DNA from: Taenia hydatigena
Taxonomy: Eukaryota; Platyhelminthes; Cestoda; Cyclophyllidea; Taeniidae
Direction of reading: 5' to 3'
DNA length: 64,000 nucleotides
NCBI GenBank assembly: GCA_036345935.2
Contig: JADWOT020001362.1
Location: 26,146 to 90,145 of the forward strand
Shown here piece after piece: positions 57,286 through 64,000 of the stretch; position 1 is the stretch's first letter; every line of letters begins with the position of its first letter. A program made the translations under genes and the position numbers. Below the pieces are notes generated by a model that had not been told where the DNA came from, searched no databases, and saw only the letters and a list, made by a program, of their open reading frames with translations.

Positions 57286-57618
57286 TTAAATGGACAAGTA
57301 AATGATGTGTGTGGATTCGAAAGCAGAATTTTGCATCTTCCATTTAGTCAAGATGGTGCAGACTAGCATGCAACTTACGGTACAAAAGCACCCAACTTTT
57401 GTGTTTCTGGGGAGAAGGGGGAAAATGTGTGCAAGGCCATATGTAGTCTGAACAACAGGGAAAGAAGGGAATGCGGTGAGATGCCTGCTAACATGAAGAG
57501 TCGTTAACGTGTGCCACGTAACATCAACCCACAGCAAAGTATCTGGGCCTAAGACTTTTAAACAGAGAAGAAAACCTGGCTTTTCTACCAGTGTTTCAAT
57601 CCGGCGGCGAATAACCAT
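57286..57618 (-). CDS. Unknown 110-aa ORF
   Basis: A true ATG at 57618 gives MVIRRRIETLVEKPGFLLCL, then KVLGPDTLLWVDVTWHTLTT, a hydrophobic centre and a Cys/Thr segment. A GTAAGT donor within the frame (after GCFCT) suggests exon 1 could end near 57384. Composition is protein-like; no domain known. Confidence 0.3.
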   Translation of the reverse strand: MVIRRRIETLVEKPGFLLCLKVLGPDTLLWVDVTWHTLTTLHVSRHLTAFPSFPVVQTTYGLAHIFPLLPRNTKVGCFCTVSCMLVCTILTKWKMQNSAFESTHIIYLSI

Positions 57619-58557
57619 CTTTCTTCTTTCCTAAGACAGTGTGATGCTACAAATGAAATTCTAGGCCAGTATTTTGTCATAATTGTATCGCTGTTTATTC
57701 GATAATGGCAACAAATAAGCGTCATTGGGCGAATTCAGACACTGCTGTCACTGAACAAGGAACATGAGTAGTAGGCGCAGCCAAAACAACGCATTTTAAC
57801 TAGGTTTTTGCGCGAGAACCATTAAACCTTTTGAGTGTAGACACAGATGGTTTCGAAGCTAGTTGATGACAATCATGGTGAGAATCGGCGTCAGGCGCAT
57901 TAGAGTGCTAATTAGGTGAAAGACAGCTATGCAACTTATATCGCTCATGAGTAGCACTCAATACAGCAGTGGTCAGTATTTCATTAGCCCTCTGTAAAGG
58001 CCATCGTCATCCACCCCTTATCTTCTGCAGAATTTTGGTTCCTTGTGGTCCACTTCGCTTGCTCTGTCACATTCCTCTCGAACATCGCTGGCAAATTATT
58101 CGCCCTTTCGACAGGGAAATATTGTGCACCGACATCAGATAAGTAAGTCTGACAGAACGAGGCAAGTGTCGGTACAATGTTCTGCATTTTACGCATCAAA
58201 GTGGCATCCGTAATATTGGCATCGAAGATGTGGTCTATTTTTTAGGCGGTGTCTAACTCTAACGCAACTGCTTGACATGTGATACCGCTGCACCTCACGC
58301 CCATTGCCTACAAAGCTGTCACACAGCTATTCATTGTGTGCCACACTGTTTTCGTAAGCACGTCGCCTTTGACGAACAACACAAATAAAAGTGAGAACCG
58401 TTAAATATGACTAGATCTTGAGTGTGGTACTTTCACACCAAACACCCTGAATTCCACCAAAATATGAGCTAAACACCGCACCAATCGCTAACTCAATCAA
58501 AGTGTTAGCACCATGCAGAGAAGGACCCGATAACTCCGATTTGAGGTAACTTCACTA

Positions 58558-58830
58558 ATGCAGCGTGGGCAGATATGGCCTCCTCCCAATGCCACATATT
58601 CCCTTAAACGCCCAGAAGCAGAGCACATAAACCACTTTGGCGAATTTGGGCCCACGTTTAAAAGAATGCTAAGCATTTTAAGGAAATTGAAGCAGTTCAG
58701 ACGCCCTCCATTGCGCCAACTGATACGATCGAGGCGACACGATATGCTTGATCTCGGTGTTGATACTGAAGACATGGGAACTACTGTCACCAATTGGGGT
58801 GATTTTTCGACTTCTTCGACTTCGGCTTAG
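58558..58830 (+). CDS. Unknown 90-aa basic ORF
   Basis: ATG at 58558 gives MQRGQIWPPPNATYSLKRPE, then a very basic helix-like part (FKRMLSILRKLKQFRRPPLR, QLIRSRRH), an acidic MLDLGVDTEDMG and a Ser/Thr tail to the stop. The minus strand is also open (58497-58793), but the plus frame has the better composition. No homology seen. Confidence 0.3.
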   Translation: MQRGQIWPPPNATYSLKRPEAEHINHFGEFGPTFKRMLSILRKLKQFRRPPLRQLIRSRRHDMLDLGVDTEDMGTTVTNWGDFSTSSTSA

Positions 58831-59839
58831 TAAATTTAAGCATGCCAAGCAGGAGTGCCTCGGTAATGCGACGAATTCGTAGAAGCCAATGCTGAGTCGG
58901 TGTAGGTTTGATTGCAGACGGATGGAACCAGGCCTAAGTTGGCTACGCCCACAGTCACTAAAATTTGCCAATTATCTACCACTGCCTTACGCAACTGCTA
59001 CATAACGCGCAATGACAGTTTGGAATTAAAATTTAAATTCTGACTTGGCGTTAACTTTGTCTAGTATGCAAGTGCCCGTCAAATACCTTCCTACAGGCAC
59101 CCACTGCAAACAAATGCTGACGTTAGCCTCACCGATACTGCATTGCTCACATTTGCACAAGTGCGTCTGTGAAGGCGCCTGCGCATGTCGGCCGATGAGT
59201 AGACTAGTTTGCATTGAGAATGCCTCAGTCCCTTCTATCGTACACAGCTCGTCTCTCTGCCATCCAACATATCCGCCTTCTCCCCAACACGCAATAACCT
59301 ATAGTACCACCATAACCTCATGCCAAGTGTGTCGACAAAAAAGTGAAGTGTAAGAACTTCGAAAATGGCGGTGGAAGCAGGGAATAAAGATGGCTAGAGA
59401 GAAGCCGTAGGACACTTTTGTTTAGTCTATTTTGCATGAATGATTCCCTCAATCAATCAAATTTGAAAGGCAAAATGTTATCATCGATTTCTCAAACCAC
59501 TTCCCTTTTAACCCTATTGCACTTTAGCTCGCTGTTATTCAGTTTAAGCTCTTACCCAGTCTTTGATAACAATGAAAATGATTGTCGTATTTTGCTGTTC
59601 CTAAACAAAATACCACTGCAGTAGAAATCAGGCCTTCCATCACCAATTAAGGAAAGAATTAGAAGCTTAACGCACCTGCTTTAGCAAGCTTGACTCTTGA
59701 AAACTCAGGAAATTATCCACAGAAGTAGTAGAAGATTGGTTGAAGACAAAAATAGTAAGCGAAAGCTTGAACTCAAGAAGATACACGGGTTTTGTAAGGT
59801 TTTGCTCAACAATGCATAAAGCCCATTGCACCTCGCATC

Positions 59840-61300
59840 CTGTCGTTTGTCTAATTAACCCTTAACTAATCTATCTTCCTTTTCCTTACACTCGTTGCTT
59901 AAAAAGCTTGTCATGCAAATCTCAAACCCTCCGCATACCTAAGGGCTGTCCTAGTAGGATTTAATTCAACCACATCCAACTGGAAAAGTGCCAGCCTAAG
60001 CTTCTTTACACTTTGTTTCGCGATTCGGCTACTTCTGCGCCGTCAAGTTCATGCTTAACAGAAAAGCATAGGTTGGTGGTGTAAATGAGGCACTAGCCTT
60101 GTAGGTAACTCTGATTGCAGAATACTTGAGCATCTTGCAATAGTCTTTACGAAAATGATTCAAAAACCACTTGCAATAGCAAACGTTTCTTTAAGGCACC
60201 ACAGTGGCTTGAGAGCAGCGGAAAGATATAATGTACAATTTGACAATATGAACTAGGGATATGGCCAAATGGTCACAGTGCAAAGTGCATAAGATTTTAT
60301 GAGCATTTAAAGTAGCAGAGGAAATAAGCAATTCTAATCTTTCATGACTTTTGCTGGCTTCTACTATAATTTCAATGTGCGCAATACACGGCCCCATTCT
60401 TCTGTAATTTGAAGTGCCAAAATCAGCAAAGCCTCAGAATAACGGATCAAACTGAGGGCTAAAGTGAGGTTTATCGAGCATCCTTAGACGCAACAATCAA
60501 TGCTTTTGAGAGCATATTTCTGCTGTTTGAAATCGTTTTACTATGCGCAAAGTCTCTTTTGATTTCCCACTTGGCTACTCATCCAACAGACGATGCCATT
60601 GTCTAACCACTTTGTTCGTTCCTAAGACATAAAATCAAGGGCAAAAGAGGGAAGCTTTGAACCTCTAGATACGTATGCATAATTGGATTTAAATCGCTTG
60701 TAACTTCAACTTGACCGTAGGTGCTTCATATTCCCTCCACAGTAAAAGGCGTTGCCAAAGCGGCGGGAAAGCCAAACCTGGTACCTCTGGCACCTGGTAC
60801 CTTCTCCAATGTAATGGATGAGTGAAAGCGAATATGTTGACTCTGGTCATCAATGCCTTTGCGCTGATCCAATGTTGGGTGCGTGATGGGTGGCCTCTAA
60901 CCGTCTACTTGCTTCGCAAAAATAAATGCAAAGATGTCCTCATTCTTGTTGTGGGTTGTTCTACCAGTAGTTATTCCCATTAAATGTGCGCCACCATTGC
61001 AGTTTCGGTGTACGGTCTCAGTTTTGTGGCACTGACAGATATATCGGTGACCTTTTACAGCGGCGAAATCCACACAGCCTGCCGCAGTCGCCTCTTCGAT
61101 GTCTCTTACTCGCGCATAAAATTTGGCCTGAATTAAATGCTGTCGATGGTTTTATATCGAGACATTAATATTTGAAATTTTGCATTATTAGGCGACGTAG
61201 GTAAAGTAAAAACAGCAGAGCTGACTGGATACTGTGAAACCTCCACCATAAAGCTGTCGAGCTAGTTGTGCCTAGTAGAGCATATTGGATTTTGCCTGAC
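59840..61300. other. Stretch without recognised gene
   Basis: ORF-poor AT-rich sequence. Only 60191-60397 minus and 60986-61168 plus reach 60 codons, without other support. Confidence 0.45.
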
Positions 61301-61325
61301 CTCTGCTGCACGAATATTACCATCC

Positions 61326-61514
61326 ATGAACGGTTACCCTAATTGGGCTTCTTTGATGATCGCCTTCATTCGCCGTGAGTACTTTGAAGGACCAAGTCTG
61401 TTTAAATGCAATGATGCGATCGGTCGCCCGTTCATTCATGCAACACTAATAGCTGTCAGGTCTACTAAGCATCCCTTCGCCGCAATGGTTATCTTTAAGA
61501 GTGGCAAGGATTAA
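61326..61514 (+). CDS. Unknown 62-aa ORF
   Basis: ATG at 61326 gives MNGYPNWASLMIAFIRREYF, then EGPSLFKCNDAIGRPFIHAT and VRSTKHPFAAMVIFKSGKD before stop. The frame is open for 60 bp upstream (VEHIGFCLTSAARILP), so it may be an exon. Protein-like composition; no family recognised. Confidence 0.3.
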   Translation: MNGYPNWASLMIAFIRREYFEGPSLFKCNDAIGRPFIHATLIAVRSTKHPFAAMVIFKSGKD

Positions 61515-63025
61515 ATGAAGCGATTTGATTAGCAGTTTGCATCAGCGTTTCGATTATGCGGGCACTTGTGACACCAGCATTGCACTTCTGCTAAGCGTCA
61601 TTACTCCAATATTGAGACTTTTCTAAAACGGGAATACCCTGAGGCACTAGACTTCTAGCCTCAGACTTACAAATGGTTTATTGTGCCTGTGATAGCTGCA
61701 TGGGCGGGGTAGACTTGGCAGAAAAATCTTTGACTATGTTTAACCCATCAGTCGTGACCGCTATAAGCCAGCCTTGGAAGACTGCAGAATGAATGGATCC
61801 GAGTCTTGCAAAGTATCAGTCCATTTATCTCTTCCGTAAACAATTCATCTGTGATCTTGTTCTATTTAAGGATTGTTGATCAGCGACTTGAATGCAACTT
61901 AGGATTTGAAAGAAGCCAACTTACCTTGCTGAGAGTCAGTGGTCGAACTAGAATGCGCTTGCGGCATTTCAAAGCATTTACGAGAATAAATAAATGCCTT
62001 AGACAGGCCTAGCTTTTGGTTCAGTCAAGATCGGTTAACGAAGGAAAGATACACCTTGACGTAGTTTTATTGGCTGTGATAATAAATTCAAGCAAAGTTC
62101 TGTGCATTGAGTTACAATGGCGCCAGTTTAGACGAGTCATGAAATCAAGGAGTCGCAAACTATTTAGTCGATGATACTTAATGCAGCAAAGGCCAGCTCA
62201 CTTTGCAACTTACATGGGCCATTGTAGTGCGGTCAGAAGAACCTAACTTAGTAGTGCCGTGTTTCTGATGGTTTTAGTCGAAGGTTGTAAATAGTATTTA
62301 AATACAACAAAATCAACGCTCCATTAATGGCAAGATAGGCTATTTGATCCACCTTGACTCGAGTACGCATTTATTAGCAGCAAATTGATTAGTGGCTGAT
62401 ACTAAACAATCTAAGGCCCATCTGAACAGACCCTTCACCCTACCACTTTACTTCGAGCTGGGATCCTGTGGGGAATTCGGCCTTGACTCAACTTAAGATT
62501 TACAAATTTTTCTGCATTTGTGGGACATGTTTCCTTAAGTCTTCTCGCCTTTCTCTTAAAAAGCAAAACACCAGATGGAAGCATGAACATTTTGCAGAAG
62601 TTAGTCTTCTAAATCAGAGGACGAAGGGTCCCACAATTCCTCAATTTATCAGTATCCAACAGATTCAAACCAATTTCGTGTAAATTTAGAGAAGACTACT
62701 TGCCAACAACCGCACATCCGTTACTTATACGTAAAATGCGCCAAAGGGTAAAATTTGGTGTGGTCGTGGTCAAAAGGTGACAATAGTTGGTTATCTGTCA
62801 GTAGACACCGATTAAGGCGGGATGATCACACACTTGGAAGTCCGAGCGCTGCTGAATATCAACGACTACTTATAATCCAGATTGGTCCCTCGAACTCTGT
62901 TCTTACGGTCTGCAGTTGCCGACCCGCTCCTGGATAGTGGCTCACTATCTGGCATAATTTACTGCTCAGGTATAAAGTTCTTGCACACCGTTATGCCAAA
63001 TCCACTTTAAATTCCTCTCTTTTTA

Positions 63026-63210
63026 CAGACCTGAGTGCAAACGACACAGGATTAGTCTTCTCATCCTCAACTTTTATGCTCCAGAACTGATAAAATGATT
63101 AGATAGAGTCATAATTTATCTGCGCATTATTGAACACGGTGCAAAAAACAGAGTTCATTTTTCTTACATCAAAAATTGATGAAAACTACTCTGTAAAGCG
63201 ACTTGCATTC
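63026..63210 (-). repeat. Second copy of the 11465 dispersed element
   Basis: The minus strand aligns to 11465-11640 with blocks such as TTTTCATC...TTTTTGATGT, TTCTGG and GAAGACTAATCC-GTGTCGTTTGCA. Stops and frame changes interrupt the frame that is open in the spacer copy, so this copy is more decayed. Confidence 0.45.
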
Positions 63211-64000
63211 ACTTATCGCCTCAGTTCTAATGGCTGCAATGAGGTAGACTTTCCAGACCCTCCTCATTCAGGCGTCTTACACACCTGGAAAATTTGCATC
63301 ACCAATACAAATGTGAGTTAGCTTTAGCCCACGAGCTTCAATGACGTCTACTCAATGAGAGGGCATAAACACCTAGTTGGACGGAGCATTTCAAGCAGGT
63401 AGCTGCATAATGGTATGCGTTCATCATGGTTAACAAGCTTAGATTAACCGAATTTATTAAATCCTACCGTTAGATCGTACTCTTTTATGCAATTGCTACC
63501 TAGCATCCAAAAGTGATTTAGTTGATCAGTTTCACCCATTAGCATTCACCAGCCTTTGGCAGCCTCGTCAGCACGAATGCATTGGCACGATCATCATACC
63601 GTTTCTCCAAATTTTACAAATAATACTGACGACTTGGAGCATTTTGTGGCTCTTGCTAACAATCTTTAGCTTTGTCTTCCTTTTATGAGCAAAACGCTAA
63701 CTGAGCGTTTAATGTTTAGCATCTACATTCCTTAGGTTGCATGCTTAAAATACTGGATTAAATAGGCCAAAAGTTTTTTTTCTATTTTTAGAGATTTGAT
63801 TTCGTCTTCTCATGCTTCTGCCCAGCTATCACTGGTGATCTCACTATGATAGCACACGCTATTGCTGCGAGGCTAATTACTTTTAAACTAGATGCTAGGA
63901 AAGCTTAATTTGCAAAGCTTCTTATGCTCGCTTTATGCATTTCCATCTCAAGGTATGATTTTTTGCCATTCGGCGGAAGGGCACGTGTTCCACATGGATT

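Noticed and set aside
1..64000. CRISPR arrays, operons, prophage or bacterial mobile elements
   Set aside because: No regularly spaced direct repeats, Shine-Dalgarno-led gene strings or bacterial-type genes were seen. The splice signals and short introns are eukaryotic.

Overview
This looks like nuclear DNA of a multicellular animal. There is no long uninterrupted reading frame, operon, ribosome-binding-site spacing or bacterial gene. Short open segments instead sit between GT...AG splice signals (GTGAGT/GTAAGT donors, pyrimidine-rich acceptors), and most inferred introns are about 47-286 bp. A C2H2 zinc-finger gene, core-histone relics, TATA and CCAAT elements, a tRNA-Pro-derived repeat and reverse-transcriptase fragments all fit a metazoan with short introns. 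The species cannot be named from the sequence.

The dominant structure is a very large inverted repeat. Bases 1-10960 reappear in reverse complement at 21673-32635, with a unique spacer of about 10.7 kb between them. The arms differ by roughly 0-4% depending on the stretch, mostly by transitions. Two clear indels were found: 14 bp extra in the left arm near 2115, and about 18 bp extra in the right arm near 24315. The left arm runs off the window, so the true arm is at least 10.96 kb. Each arm carries the same content: (i) a 143-codon unknown ORF; (ii) relics of core histones, of which H4 is clear, H2B moderate and H3 tentative, with a TATA box and a cluster of TCGATA-type motifs upstream of the H4 relic; (iii) a pyrimidine-rich block (about 3.5-6.7 kb, left coordinates) with small ORFs that have signal-peptide-like N-termini, one of them with a TATA box and a spliced two-exon coding model; (iv) a CCAAT-CCAAT-TATA promoter at 7.5-7.6 kb; (v) an ORF at the inner end that is truncated in the right arm.

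The spacer (10961-21672) holds unique genes: a five-exon, four-finger C2H2 zinc-finger gene (17467-18398, minus), an exon of a small secreted protein (19380-19556, minus) next to a tRNA-Pro-derived SINE-like element, a small three-exon gene on the plus strand (19925-20320), and a decayed retroelement fragment with a second copy near 63.1 kb.

Right of the repeat (32636-64000) the DNA is gene-poor. It holds scattered exon-like ORFs, a decayed reverse-transcriptase motif (about 38.2 kb), an unknown 80-aa ORF (38967-39209), and two diverged duplicated exon families (50.06/53.7 kb and 55.25/56.3 kb). Most ORFs here match no family I can recognise. They are listed with low confidence because only reading frame, composition, splice signals or duplication support them.
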